Below are positions 1-11,096 of a stretch of 64,000 bases of DNA, in pieces. The notes beneath the pieces are model-generated. The model saw only the letters and a list, made by a program, of their open reading frames with translations, did no database searches and was not told where the DNA came from. The stretch is from contig OY720346.1 in the NCBI GenBank assembly GCA_963082975.1, positions 73,151,267 to 73,215,266 on the forward strand, given 5' to 3'. Within the stretch, counting starts at the first letter, position 1. Each line of letters begins with the position of its first letter. The position numbers and the translations under genes are program-made. The DNA is from Labia minor. Lineage: Eukaryota > Arthropoda > Insecta > Dermaptera > Spongiphoridae.

Positions 1-1383
1 AAATTTTTTATTAAATTAAAAAAAAAAAAAAAAAAGAAATTATACAACAAATCAGTGACGGGCTACCCAAAATGATTAAAAATAAATATTATATTTTAAT
101 TCTATCTCTAATAAAAAAAAATTGATTAAAAAAAATTAATAATAATTATAAATAAATAAATCAGAGATAATTCAAAAGAATAATTTATCTCATCATAAAA
201 CTTGTCAATCATTTTAATATTTTCATCGAAAATAAAATATATATTGCTAATATATATAATATATAATGATATTTATTTAATTTTAAATAATATTTCAATA
301 AAGTAATTGAAAAAAAAAAATTAGGTTATATCCCTTGCGGTTAGATGATTACAAATTTGAATGGGATTGATATCTTTTTATTTTTTTATTAATTAGAACT
401 GATGAAACCGTAATGGGTAGCTAAAAGGTAATTATAAGGGAATAGATTCTGATTTTGAAAAAGAGGATTTTGTATAATTGATTTACCATCAATTTATCAA
501 TTTTAGAAGTCCTAAAAAAATCCTTGAAATTCAATTTAAAGGTTTCGATGATTAAGAATGAACCGTAAAAACGTAAAAAAAAAATAATTGATTGGAATTG
601 ATCATGAAAACATAGCCTAATCTCTATTTTTAATCTCTATTGTCTTAATAAATAGCTTGAAATCCATTCAAGCCATTTTCTCTATTAATTAGACTGAGAT
701 TTATTGGAATGGAATATTCCTAGTGGTACCATTTTAATTGTACTATATTCTTCTCTCTGATTGAACACTCCGTCCATGCACGAATAAATCACACACCTTC
801 TATCGTAAGGATTTATTTGCATAAATCGACTTATCTCCATAATCATTTTTGTTATCGAAAATACTAATTAATTATCTTATGAAAAGTTTGTTTATGGTTC
901 TTAGACAATATAAAGAAAAATTAGTAGAAATTAGATCGATATTATGGATAGGGATGGTTGGAGTAATATCGATGCTGTTATTAAAAACCTTCAAATTTAG
1001 TAATATGTCAGAGATTAATCAATATATATAATTTTATATGTATGTATGTATGAAATGTCTGTAACATTATGAATTTAGAATTTCACAAATTTACAATTTT
1101 TATAGAATTTAAAATAAAAAAAAAAAAAATTTGAAATAATTTTGAATTTAATTTCATTTTTTTTTTAATTTTGTTTTGTTATTATTAAATACTAGACGAT
1201 CCCGTTGCTAACGGAGTTTGCAATTTAAACTTAAATTTAAACTGAATTTGTAACTTACTTCATAATGTTACAGACATTACAAACCTACGACGGAAATTAT
1301 GTAGTTTGATTGAAAAAAAAAATATTAAGACGTTTTGAATAAAGTTATTAATTTTAAATTTAAACATTATGTTGTTTTGTAAG
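1..1383. other. A+T-rich non-coding DNA
   Basis: Mostly A/T runs with short poly-A tracts and small imperfect TA repeats. No coding exon, repeat end or RNA gene could be recognised. The open frame near 849 has no coding character. Confidence 0.6.
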
Positions 1384-1559
1384 CAGTGGCGGATTAAAGG
1401 TCCAGAGCGCCCTAGGCAATGACTTTATCGGCGCCCCTGTATCGGCCATAAATGCACATCATAATACTATAAATTTCAAAAATTCTGAGCTCGCGCGCCC
1501 CTTGTAAGTACACGCCCCTAGGCACGTGCCTAGTTTGCCTTACGGATAATCCGCCTCTG
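1384..1559. mobile_element. hAT-type MITE with 8-bp target duplication
   Basis: A 176-bp non-autonomous DNA transposon. It begins CAGTGGCGGATTAAAGG and ends in the inverted counterpart AATCCGCCTCTG. It is flanked by a perfect 8-bp duplication, TTTGTAAG, at 1376-1383 and 1560-1567. The CAG start and 8-bp duplication are hAT hallmarks. The interior is GC-richer than its surroundings, with palindromic GGCGC and CCTAGGC segments, and encodes nothing. Confidence 0.88.
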
Positions 1560-1714
1560 TTTGTAAGTGTTTGAAACAAAATTTTCTATAAATTATTATT
1601 ATTAATCAATCTCGTGCATTTTGAAGCCGCCTGTCCCTCTAAGAAGAGTTTTATGCCACCGGCATCATACACCTCTTAAAATAAGACTTAACACCTAATA
1701 ACAGGAACTATAAT

Positions 1715-1909
1715 TAGGGTGACCAAACGTTTTCTGGGATTGTCCCGTTTTTAGGTGCTCTGTCCCGTCGTCCCGAAAAATGTCTTCGGGAGAGCCTATT
1801 GCCCCGTTTTTTTTAACATTTAGGACATTTCCGAATTTTTCTCAATTTGGTTCTAAAAGAAAAAAGGTAAAATGTCCCGGTTTGATGTTTTCAAAATATG
1901 GTAATCCTA
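1715..1909. mobile_element. hAT-type MITE (TAGGGTGACC family), copy 1
   Basis: A 195-bp element with terminal inverted repeats TAGGGTGACCA and TGGTAATCCTA. It is flanked by a perfect 8-bp duplication ACTATAAT (1707-1714 and 1910-1917). Inside are inverted CCCGTTTT / GGGAC motifs shared with the copies at 18340 and 18827. The frame that opens across it is an accident of the repeat. Confidence 0.88.
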
Positions 1910-2481
1910 ACTATAATAATTTTTTTCAATATGTAATATATGTATATTATATATTTTATTTAATCTTTATAAAATAATATATGTTTTTTTATAAAATAAA
2001 TAACACAAATTCTCTTTTAAATTATATATATATATATAGTGGCTGCATATACTACTTATATGTAAATATAAAACAGATAATTTTTTTTTAAAACTAATTA
2101 AGAGTTAAAATTAAAATTATTAATGTGTTATATAACATAAAAAAAATAAAAAAAAATTATTATATTATATATTGTAAATAAAATCCAATTTGTAATTTGT
2201 GTTGTTATTTAAGATTGAAATCTCTCTCTGCCTGGGGGATTTTTATTTCTAACTGACAGAAGGGGATAAAAAACACATACATAGTAATATTATGTTATCT
2301 CGTAAACTATAAAAAGAGCATTCGAGAGAGAAACGATTTCAAAGAAAAAAAAAACTTCCAACTGGCTGTAATAATTGTTTTATGGATTGTACTTTTGATT
2401 TTGGCAAGGTTGATAAGAAAACAGTATTTTCTTTTATACAAGATTATTATCTTAATATATATATTATATTATTATTCTCTC

Positions 2482-2518
<37 letters not shown>

Positions 2519-2760
2519 TATAACAATAAAATAAATGCAAATAAAATTGTTATAATTAATTGGATTAGATTCATTTTTACTTGCTCGAGAAGAAAAGAAT
2601 ATTTAAATTTATTTATAAATTTCTTACTTTTAAATTGCAAGTAACTACAAATCTATTCTATATATTAATTTAAATTAAATTTATATATATATATATATAA
2701 GGTATTTTCAAAAGAAAAGGGGAATTCTAATTCCGCGACTGTATACATTAGATTATCGAT
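1910..2760. other. A+T-rich DNA with TA microsatellites
   Basis: No gene seen. Contains TA dinucleotide runs around 2024-2038, 2485-2514 and 2683-2698 and a small purine-rich patch near 2320-2355. Confidence 0.55.
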
Positions 2761-2987
2761 TTTTTTTTTGTTATGTTGGTACAAATATGTTCCTCATATA
2801 TTGACATTATCATCCATTTTGGATTAGTAGTTTGTTTTTGACAACTTAAAAAGTTAGTCACGTTTTTGTGTGTATTTTTTAAAGAATCTGTATTAAATTT
2901 TGCGTTAAAAATGGAATAAAGTGCACCAACGCACTTAAAATGTTGACTATGGCATTCGGCGAGTCTATTTTGTCGCAAAAAAAATGT
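2761..2987 (+). mobile_element. mariner 5' fragment with transposase N-terminal remnant
   Basis: The left part (GTTATGTTGGTAC to GGATTAGTAGTTTG) is the terminal region also found at 16.9 kb (inverted) and 43.43 kb. After about 170 bp a plus-strand frame reads KMLTMAFGESILS, matching the helix-turn-helix start of mariner transposases. Upstream codons are shifted and the element stops soon after. It is an old 5' stub, not a gene. The longer minus-strand frame here is a shadow. Confidence 0.6.
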
Positions 2988-3330
2988 TTATTAACTTCGT
3001 ATATATATATATATATATTATTTATAAATGTTTATTATTTTCTTATGTTTAGTTTTAGTTAATACATGATAAAATAAAATATTTTAAGAACCAATTAATT
3101 TAAGTTCAAACTAATAATATATTGTTTTAGAAGGGAGCAGAAGATGTCTGTTTTTTTTTATTTTTTGTAAGTATTTGTTTTTATTCATGTTTAGTTATCA
3201 AAAATTTTAACATTAATATTGAATAATTTCCCTAAAATAAATACAATTTATTTGGCAAATAAGAATATTTTCCATCAATCCCGCCTAATAAATGGAACTT
3301 CGAATACAAAAGACAGTATATCATTTGATT
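2988..3330. other. A+T-rich spacer
   Basis: TA run at 3001-3018 and T-rich tracts; nothing recognised. Confidence 0.5.
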
Positions 3331-3414
3331 TAGGGCAGAGGTATTGAAATTTGGTTGGGACTTGAGTAGTGAATGAATGGATGAATTTAAATGAAACTTG
3401 AAAGTGGGACTCAC

Positions 3415-3575
3415 CTCAAAGAAGAATCCTTCCCAATGTACACATCGATAGCGGAGGAGAGGTTGCAATTGTCCTTGTCAATGTTTACATTTGGGATTGT
3501 CTGTTGACATTGCTCTCTGATCCAAGTTGACATTGACACTCCAGACGGACAGACCATTAGGATGCTGATTCTGTT
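3415..3575 (-). other. Possible minus-strand exon with a good donor site
   Basis: A patch of ordinary complexity in A+T-rich DNA. On the minus strand one frame stays open across the interval and ends at a strong donor (TTGAG then GTGAGT at 3414-3409). The predicted residues include STWIREQCQQTIPNV and SAIDVYIGKDSSLR. I do not recognise a family, and no clear acceptor or upstream exon was found. It could be the first coding or untranslated exon of a gene on the minus strand, or conserved non-coding DNA. Low confidence. Confidence 0.25.
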
Positions 3576-3747
3576 TATTTACAATTGTCAAGTGCGATTG
3601 GAAGTTGTGATTAGTGGGAGAAGCAAATCCTTAAAAAAAACAATAAAGGCAATAATAATTATTATATTAATAAATAAATAATCAAAATAAATAGATAAAT
3701 AATGTAAGTAAAATATTATACAAAATAGTTTATCTTTATAGAAATGA

Positions 3748-4024
3748 TTAAAAAAAACTTATGACTTATGACGCAAGGACAACGCCTATCAAGTAGGTTA
3801 TATCAATTAGGTGTCCTATATGATCAGTAGATCGGATCCTATCAACCTCTACCTTGATTTTCTTGAACTGAGGCGCTACTTTTTATCAAGTAGCTTCCAA
3901 ATTTTGATCCCGGAGGCTGGGTTGACTCCCAGTTAGAGAAAAATCTTTTCTAGACCCTGGACTTAAACCCAGGACAACGAGAACGCGAGCCAGTTACGCT
4001 TATTTCTCACCCTGTGGCGCCTTA
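3748..4024 (-). mobile_element. tRNA-derived SINE, copy 1
   Basis: Minus-oriented SINE. The head with GGCGCC lies at the right end and a body with AATCAAGGTAGAGGTTGATA runs leftward. It is flanked by a 10-bp target duplication ATAGAAATGA (3738-3747 and 4025-4034). The RNA polymerase III box B is decayed here but clear in the copies at 30.5 and 42.5 kb. Older than those copies, judging by substitutions. Confidence 0.75.
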
Positions 4025-4034
4025 ATAGAAATGA

Positions 4035-4740
4035 CAATAAAATTTAAAAAAAAAATATATTTTTGATTTTAATTATAATATATACCCCTATTCAGATTGA
4101 AAATCTTAAATATGTAATTGATAAATAAAATAGATTGATATATTTAATTTTATCTAACCTAAACAAATTAATATATATAATTACAATTTTTTCTGATAAA
4201 TATCAATTTAGAATATATTTAAGCTTAATTATTTAAGCTTAATTTTAAATTTTATCTATATTATGAATAAATATATATATCTGAATGAATGAATATATGT
4301 AAATTTGTTACCTTTCATATAATAATATTTACTATATACTCTTGGTTTAACTTTAATAGTGTGATTCTATCATAATCGATGAACGTAAAATTCAAGTTCA
4401 GAATACTAATAACATTGTATTACAATATTGAACCTTCCGTATCCGCCCCTCGCTCATCCCTTGAAAGCTTTTAAATTTATTCCACACTTATTTGAATTTT
4501 CCCAATGCGAATGGCGATTTTATGAATCATGCAACAACAAATATTTCCATCCAAACTGAGAAGTGAAATTCCAAATAACAAAACAAGATAAACATCACTG
4601 ATATATATAATACTAGGTTTTGGGTAAACGGAAAGAAATATAAAAAAAAAATTGTTATAGGAGAGAGGGAGATTTTTTATACAATTATAAAGAGAATTTT
4701 TAAAAAAAAAAAAAAATAAATTAAAAAAATTAATCTATAA
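4035..4740. other. A+T-rich spacer
   Basis: No gene seen. A short GC-normal stretch at 4435-4530 shows no open frame or splice signals. Confidence 0.5.
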
Positions 4741-5135
4741 TAAAATATAATAACCAATATAGGAGGAGAATTAGAGAACAAAAGAGGAAAGACTTGGCAT
4801 CAGTGAACTCTTACTAGCTACCAGTACCACCACCATCACCAACCCACTCCACACTCTTTCCCATCCCCTAAAGTGTTTGCCAATAGAAAAAATTTAAGCC
4901 CCATTGCTTTCTTATTGATCAGATCTAAAAGTTTGTTATTTTCTTTAGAAAAATATTTGATTGCAAACAATGATAGAGCCAAAAAAGAACACATTCCCTT
5001 TTTATTTCCGTCTGGCTTTTATTTGCCGGGCGGGGCACCGAAAAAGGGTTGCAAAGAAAAAGACAAAAACACACACACAGAGAGAAAGAGAAAGAGAGAA
5101 GGAGGGAAGGAGGAGGAGAGAAAATTCATATTTTA
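4741..5135. other. Mixed-complexity block, purine-rich on the right
   Basis: Contains ACC/CAC-rich and AGAGA-rich simple sequence (4825-4870 and 5070-5120). Two overlapping frames are open here, but their residues are low-complexity (KKTKTHTQ, RKRKREGGK) and switch between frames. They are read as simple-sequence artefacts. It could be an untranslated exon or regulatory DNA; nothing supports a protein. Confidence 0.35.
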
Positions 5136-5369
5136 ATGAGTTTAACAAAATGCTTTTAACCCTGTTTCGTTATTATGATGTCGTTTCAATTTTCAAATAA
5201 TTAAATCAATTATTTTGTTATTCAAAAAACAAACAAAACAAATACAAAAATATACAAACAAGTAAATTTATTTACTCGTAATATTCCATGGATCTAGGTT
5301 AGAATTTGATAAAATATCAAATTTTTAAATAAAATTTAGAAAAGAATTTCATTTAAATTAATCTATATA

Positions 5370-5790
5370 TATATAAAAAAAGGTTTTTGTCTGCACATTG
5401 CTCAGAATTTAAAAATTTTTGCATATCTTCGCGTTTCATGACCTCTAGAATCCAAAAGTGACTTTAGAATTTTTCATGTCTAACATTAGAAAATCTTAAT
5501 ATATAAAATGTAGAATTTGAATATGTAGAAAAATTGAATGTAATCACGAAGTACAATAATATTTGAGAAGAATTTAAATCGGGAAACACATGTTATCATG
5601 CAGTAAAGAGGCTTATCTCATCAAAATTATTATCAAAAGGAATTAAAATTAAAATATATAAAACAATTATTTTGCCTGTTGTATTATATGGGAGGGAAGC
5701 ATGGTCTATGACCCTGGGAGATGAGAGTAGATTTAGAGTATTTGGCCAAGAACTTTCGAGTACCTTTGAGCCACATAGATAGATAGATAG
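5370..5790 (+). mobile_element. Non-LTR retrotransposon (RTE-like) 3' fragment, copy 1
   Basis: Plus-strand remnants read EEFKSGNTCYHAVKRLISSK and, in the same frame, KIYKTIILPVVLYG then EAWSMTLGDESRFRVF. This is the C-terminal part of the endonuclease/reverse-transcriptase polyprotein also seen at 14.8-15.4 kb. The copy has an internal deletion after RFRVF. It ends in a (GATA)n run at 5777-5798, a tail type common in RTE-group LINEs. Several stops and frame changes; dead. Confidence 0.7.
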
Positions 5791-5819
5791 ATAGATATAA
5801 CATATACTATAATAATATA

Positions 5820-6003
5820 TATAATTAATTTACTGATTAAAATATATTTTAAATAAGAACACAAAAAGAAATGAATGTTTTATGTAATATACTGATTGAA
5901 ACAAAATGGATGAAAACCTTTTACTACTTTCAAAGAACAAATACTATGTACCACTCGGGGGTACAGGGGCGGAGCCCCCGTCTAGCTGTGAAGAGCAGCT
6001 AGT
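5820..6003 (+). mobile_element. Rolling-circle family RC-D, 3' end copy 1
   Basis: The segment 5830-5945 recurs at 61.49-61.60 kb. It leads into a GC-rich terminus (5949-6003) with GGGGCGGAGCCCC and a hairpin CTAGCTG / CAGCTAG, ending CTAG followed by T. A hairpin close to a CTRR 3' end next to T is the Helitron signature. Encodes nothing. The 5' end was not delimited. Confidence 0.55.
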
Positions 6004-6690
6004 ATTTAAATAAAAAAATAATATATAATTGTCTGTGTATAAATAGAAATTCAATATACTTACAAGTGATAATTGAAAAATTACAAATAAAACACTTAAA
6101 ATATTACATAAATGTATATTTAGCAATACATAATGGTATAACATTTAAGAATTACGAATTTTTCTATTTCTTATATTCAAATTTAAATTCAGCATAGAAA
6201 TTCTATTTAACTGAAATATTTTATAAATTAACTGATCAGATGTTTTTTATGTGTAATTATAAAAAAGATAACATGAGAATATATATATTAGTTCAATAGC
6301 TCTTGCTTGAAATCAAAATAAGAAAAACAAGTAAATATATTGGGAGCTGTCTCGAGATATATACAATAGAATATAGAATATGAGTAATATATAATATATA
6401 TATATAACGTAACGCCTACGCTGTTTAGCTAATAGAAGCTTCCGAGCTTTAAAATTATTTCCAAATTTATAATTAATTCATTCTAATAAAATATCTGCCT
6501 TTATAATCAGTTGTATTTTTTTTAATGCAGATTAAAAATACTTTGAAACTGTTGTTAATCAATGTATCACATATTAATTTTTCGTTATTATAACTTATAA
6601 TGTAATAATAATTGTTTAAGCCAAATCTAAATTTCACTTAATAATTTTCTATTAATATTATTCTACGTTTTTTGAATTATGAGACTAAGG
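6004..6690. other. A+T-rich spacer
   Basis: TA runs around 6390-6405; nothing recognised. Confidence 0.5.
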
Positions 6691-7240
6691 TAACTGTTGA
6701 GGGTTCGGGTTGGTTCGGATAGGCTCGCTATGATTCGTATATGCTAAGTGGGCTTGGCGCGTGGCTTGGCGGAGACATATTGGTTGGGACTGGCTTGAGG
6801 TTGGCCGGCAAGACAACAGCTAAAAGACAACACGTTTCTCTACACAACGAATTGTATTAATTATTCTTTCTTCAATATTCACATTTCAACATGTATATCA
6901 GGATTGTATAATCGTAATGTATTATAATATAACATATTCCAAATCGAAAGGTATTTATTTAATATATATATATACGAATGATTCGCTCAACGCTGGCTCA
7001 ACTTACTGTGACGCCATTACGAACGATCATTCAATGCATTTATATCAGGCCTATTGGCTATTATCATATAACAGACCTCTTGATCATTACTATATACAAT
7101 TAACATTTATAACAAACACACTCCTTTACGTATGCATATAGCTTTCATCAAATGTTAAGTCTTCAGGGAGTTTTTTCTTTGGCCACGCCAAGGTTTTCTC
7201 CCTTCATGGGGCTAATAAATTCTTCAATATACACCCCAAA
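6690..7240. other. Unassigned block, possibly a degraded LTR
   Basis: GC-normal sequence starting near TGTTGAGGGTTCGGGTTGG, rich in TTGGC repeats, and ending in TTGGCCACGCCAAGG and a CATGGGGCTAATAAA stretch. The length and TG start would suit a solo LTR, but no matching second copy, primer-binding site or clean CA end with duplication was found. The frame at 6917-7141 has no recognisable product. Confidence 0.25.
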
Positions 7241-7805
7241 TTGAGCATAATTATTTAATAATACCTATTCATATTTAATCCTTCTCCAAACATTTATTTT
7301 ACAGTAAACAAAAAAAGGGTTTAAAACTGAAGCACGAGAATTAGGCTTAAGGACTAGTTTTCGACGAAACAATAATATTTAGATATATTTCAAAGACACA
7401 TAATAAAATTCTTGTTTAATAAATGAAAGTATTAAAAACTGACCTTTTCTATTATCTGTAATTAATAAGTGATTTCTATTTAAATTTCAATTGATTTTTG
7501 ATTTTGATAATCATGTAGAATTCTCAGAAAATAATTGATATTGAAAGAATAAATATTTATCAGAATTTATCATTTTTTTAGATAAATTAAACAATAAATT
7601 ACAAGATAAAAGAAAAATAGAAAATAAATTAGCCCTGCCGCGATTGGGCGTCTCTAGAATAAATGTCACTTCAAATTGAAAATAAAAAAATTATATTTAC
7701 TTAAATGAATAATAATATCCAAATATATATTAAAAAAATCAACTCATATTGAATAGAAAATATTAAAAAATAGAATAATAATAATAAATAGAAATATATA
7801 TACCA

Positions 7806-7837
<32 letters not shown>

Positions 7838-7997
7838 CGATATATAATATATCCTATTATATCAAATGACATGAGAAAAATGAAATAGAAAAGAGATTAA
7901 TTAGAAGAAAAGAAGATATATACATTTTCAAATTCTAATAAAATGTGTATATAATTTTAAATTAAATTTTGAGTTATGTGCAGATATATCACGTTAA

Positions 7998-8030
<33 letters not shown>

Positions 8031-8204
8031 TAAAATTTCATTCATAATATGAACATGAAATAAAAAACAAGTATGATATTTTTCTATTAAAATAAGTATT
8101 AAAAAAAATCAGTAAATCATTTGTGACTTTATTACAATGATGGTAGAGGTGATGTTAATTGATCGCTTTATATTGGTGAATTATGATAATTTCAATAGAA
8201 AATA
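7241..8204. other. A+T-rich spacer with TA microsatellites
   Basis: TA runs at 7806-7832 and 7997-8022. No gene or repeat boundary recognised. Confidence 0.5.
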
Positions 8205-8211
8205 CACTTAC

Positions 8212-8345
8212 GCTTTTGATATAGTAGAGAGAGAGAGAAAGAGCGTCATCGCCGCCCGCCTGGTTTGAGTTGGCATGCGCACACAACGAAATCGACTGAC
8301 TGACTGACTGAGCGAGCGTTCACTCGACTAGGAGCCCCTGGCATT
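8212..8345 (-). promoter_or_regulatory. Candidate promoter / first exon on the minus strand
   Basis: A GC-rich island in very A+T-rich DNA. Read on the minus strand it holds four tandem CAGT units (8294-8311) matching the arthropod initiator TCAGT. Then come GC-rich sequence, a short AGAG tract, and a consensus donor AAAAGC/GTAAGTG at 8212/8211. No ATG-initiated frame of note lies between, so it would be a non-coding first exon. An NRF-1-like GCATGCGCAC lies at 8273-8282. The evidence is motif-only. Confidence 0.28.
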
Positions 8346-8854
8346 TAGGCAACCTGCAATACAAGCCACCCAATTTAAACTTGAAATATTTAAATAGTAT
8401 ACTCTATTATTAATTATTAATCGTATTAATTCTGCATCTAATATTTCCATAAAAATCTTTAATAAGCATGCAAAAATTTTAAAATAAATTTATATATTTG
8501 AATTTTCTAATATAAGAAACGAATGGTGATCAATTTTAATGGAATTTAGAAAAACAATAAACAAATAAAAATTTTAGATAGATGATTATTAAGAATAAGT
8601 AAATTTGAAAATTTACTTTATTTAATAAGTTAATTAGTGTTTTATATTTTCTCTCTTTAAATGACAGTGGGGTAAAATAAATTAGACTTGTTTTTTTAGG
8701 AATTTTATAATAATGATATATTTTAACTAATTTCAATCATATTTATAGTAAATAATTTTTTAGAAACTTTCTGAAATCAATTTCGATTGAAAATTTGTAA
8801 GAGATCATTAATTGTTCAGAAACAATTTATTCTGTATAACTATCAAATTCATTT

Positions 8855-9239
8855 GGTGATTGTTTTCAAAACGGGAAACTTCAGAGATTTAGATTAAACT
8901 TTGCCAAAGAATTCCTTTTTTAATTCCAAAAAAACTTTCTTTAAGCAATATTTCTCGATCTCTTCTAATTTACGAGATAAAAATTAATAAAATTTGCATA
9001 TACATCCATTTACATTCTATTTAGCAACCAGGTTTTATTCATCTGACCAGCATAGGGCTCCACTAATTTTCATTTTTTTTTTTCAGTTCAAACTGGTCAA
9101 ACTTTAATAGTTTTTATCTAGTAAATTAGAAGAGACCGAGAAATATTGTACGAGGAAAGTTTCTTTGAAATTAAAAAAGGTATATACTGGCAAAGTTTCA
9201 TCAAAATCCCTGAAGCTTCCCGGTTTGTAAACAATTACC
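8855..9239. mobile_element. Fold-back (long inverted repeat) element E, copy 1
   Basis: Left arm (about 8855-9005) and right arm (about 9110-9239) are inverted copies: GGTGATTGTTTTCAAAACG on one side, CGGTTTGTAAACAATTACC on the other. They are separated by about 100 bp. Both arms carry CTCTTCTAATTTAC near their inner part. The loop-side sequence TTCTATTTAGC is shared with a second copy near 20.6 kb. Non-coding; family not recognised. Confidence 0.6.
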
Positions 9240-9264
9240 ATTCAATTACCTAAAATCAATATTA

Positions 9265-9306
<42 letters not shown>

Positions 9307-9510
9307 CATATTATAATTATTATTTTTTTAAATGAGTGTTTACATTAAAGTGTTAATTAAATAAATTAGCTGTTTGTTAACTTTTCTTTTTCTTTTTAAT
9401 CCAATCAGTTATTATGAATAATAATTTTGAAATATTGTATACAATAATAAACTTTGTTATTTGAGTGCTTCTTTTTTATGAAAGAACAAAACACGATAGG
9501 AAATAAAACA
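9240..9510. repeat. AT dinucleotide microsatellite and spacer
   Basis: AT run at about 9266-9305 followed by A+T-rich DNA. Nothing else seen. Confidence 0.6.
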
Positions 9511-9835
9511 AGTGAGACATGAGATTATATGTTTCTCCAAGATGTTAAATAAATCTAATAGTGTTCGTGTGAAGGAGAGGTCTAGTGATATTCATCCCTT
9601 TGGACCACCTTTTGGGGCTTGTTTGCCTTCAAGTTGGCTTGGAATCTTAACAAGGACATACCTCAAAGTTTTGTCAGTCGACAAGTTTCACACATAACAA
9701 CAACAACAACAACAACAACCAACTTCACCCACTTTCCTCGTTGCCAGTCCTCTCCATTCCCGGAACCTCTCCATTTACCTCACTCTCTCCTTTCATCTAT
9801 CTGTTAGTCATTAGTGTTGCATTTTAGGCATATCA
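9511..9835. other. Higher-complexity block with an (AAC)n run
   Basis: GC-normal sequence with an (AAC)n microsatellite at 9697-9719. Two overlapping short frames span it, but neither has a recognisable domain or paired splice sites. Could be unique intronic or regulatory sequence. Confidence 0.3.
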
Positions 9836-10040
9836 ACAAACGAGAGGAAGACTTTCAAGGCTTCTAATGTTATAATCGATTTTCAAAAAAAAAAAAACTT
9901 CACTTAACGCCATTTTTCAGAGGAAATATGGTAATAATAAAAAATTTCAACTTCTTAAATAGTTAAATGACTGGATTAAAAATTAAATATTATTATAAGT
10001 ATTTGGTATAAACAATTAATTCAATTCTTTTTAAGTTTTT

Positions 10041-10545
10041 ACCGACCGACGATAAGAAGGGAAGGTATTGTTTTCACACCAAATTTTAGATGTGGAGATT
10101 TTTACATATCGACGAATCATGCATTTTGATAACAGAAAAAAGTATTTTTAGCATCATATCTGTCTGTCCGTCCGTCTGTCCATTGTGTGTTTAGATGTGT
10201 ACAGCTTGTTCAGCTCAACGGATTTTGATAAAATTTGGTATATTTATTTAATGCATCAGTAGCATGAATTTATCAACTTTTGGTGTATGTCCGGAAACCA
10301 GAAGTGGTAGTTTAGAAAGTATTAATTTTATATTCATTGTCGGAAATTATTCATTTAAAATATAGTATTAATTAATAATTGAGTAATTAAACTAAAAATA
10401 AAAACCAAGATAATATAATTTAGTCATTTTAATTAAAGTTTTTAAATTTTTTTTTTATACTTTATTATATATATACTTTATATATATATATATATAATGT
10501 TATTTAGAAATTAACCGGTCGGAAATGTGCCTGACCACAGCACAT
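10041..10545 (+). mobile_element. RC-A (HINE/DINE-1-like) element, copy 1
   Basis: The reference copy for this family. Its parts are a 5' end ACCGACCGACG; a body with CACATGTGGAGATTTTTACA; a (GTCY)n microsatellite core (10160-10183); a motif ACGGATTTTGATAAAATTTG; a TA-rich stretch; the inverted end repeat ACCGGTCGG near the 3' side; and a terminal hairpin CTG...CAG ending CACAT. An inverted repeat that is terminal at the 5' end but sub-terminal at the 3' end, plus a GTCY core and 3' hairpin, is the plan of Helentron-associated elements. T-rich flank on the left. Confidence 0.72.
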
Positions 10546-11096
10546 TTTCACACCAAATTTCACATGTGGAGATTTTTACATATCTCCACGAATCATGCAT
10601 TTTCTAAACAGAAAAAAGTATTTTTAGCATGATGTCTGTCCGTCCGTCCGTCTGTCCGTATAGATGTGTACAGCCTGAACGGCTGAACCGATTTTGATGA
10701 AATTTGGTATATTTACTTAATGCATCAGTGGGATGAATTGATCAACTTTTGGTGCAAATCCGGAAACCGGAAGTGGTAGTATTAGCGATCGACGATAGGA
10801 AGGAAAGGGTTATTTTCACACCAAATTTCACATGAGGAGATTTTTTACATATTATCACTAATCATTCACTTTGTATTTGTTTTATCTTCGAGAAAAATCA
10901 TCTTTATTAGTTTTTTTCTTAATTTAAAATTATATGACGTCATCCAGCCATTCATGACGTCACAGTCAGTTCTTACATATATATTATAAATAAAATAAAA
11001 TTAAAAATATTTGTTATATCCATATCTGTTTTTTATTACATTAATAGATATATTAAAATTATTTGAAATTGTTTCTGTAACTGGAAATTAATTTAT
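10546..11096 (+). mobile_element. Tandem RC-A copies 2 and 3 (A + A' dimer)
   Basis: Directly after copy 1, a 5'-truncated RC-A (10546-10782) starts at TTTCACACCAAATTTCAC with its own (GTCC)n core. It is followed at about 10783 by a related subtype A' (GATCGACGATAGG start). A' has a different interior: GAAAAATCATC, paired TGACGTCAT motifs around 10936 and 10955, and an end GAAATTGTTTCTGTA. The same A-then-A' order recurs at 44.85 kb, and A' alone recurs inverted at the window end. Head-to-tail arrangement fits rolling-circle amplification. Confidence 0.62.

Noticed and set aside
2748..2978. 76-residue minus-strand frame
   Set aside because: The recognisable mariner peptide KMLTMAFGESILS reads on the plus strand; the minus frame is its shadow.
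4873..5200. Two overlapping plus frames of 79 and 87 residues
   Set aside because: Low-complexity K/R/E-rich translation of AGAGA repeats; neither shows a domain or splice signals.
5949..6003. GC-rich hairpins as bacterial-type terminators
   Set aside because: The organism is eukaryotic and the hairpins recur as transposon ends at three sites.
6690..7240. A complete LTR retrotransposon
   Set aside because: No second LTR, gag/pol remnants or primer-binding site were found. It is kept only as an unassigned block.
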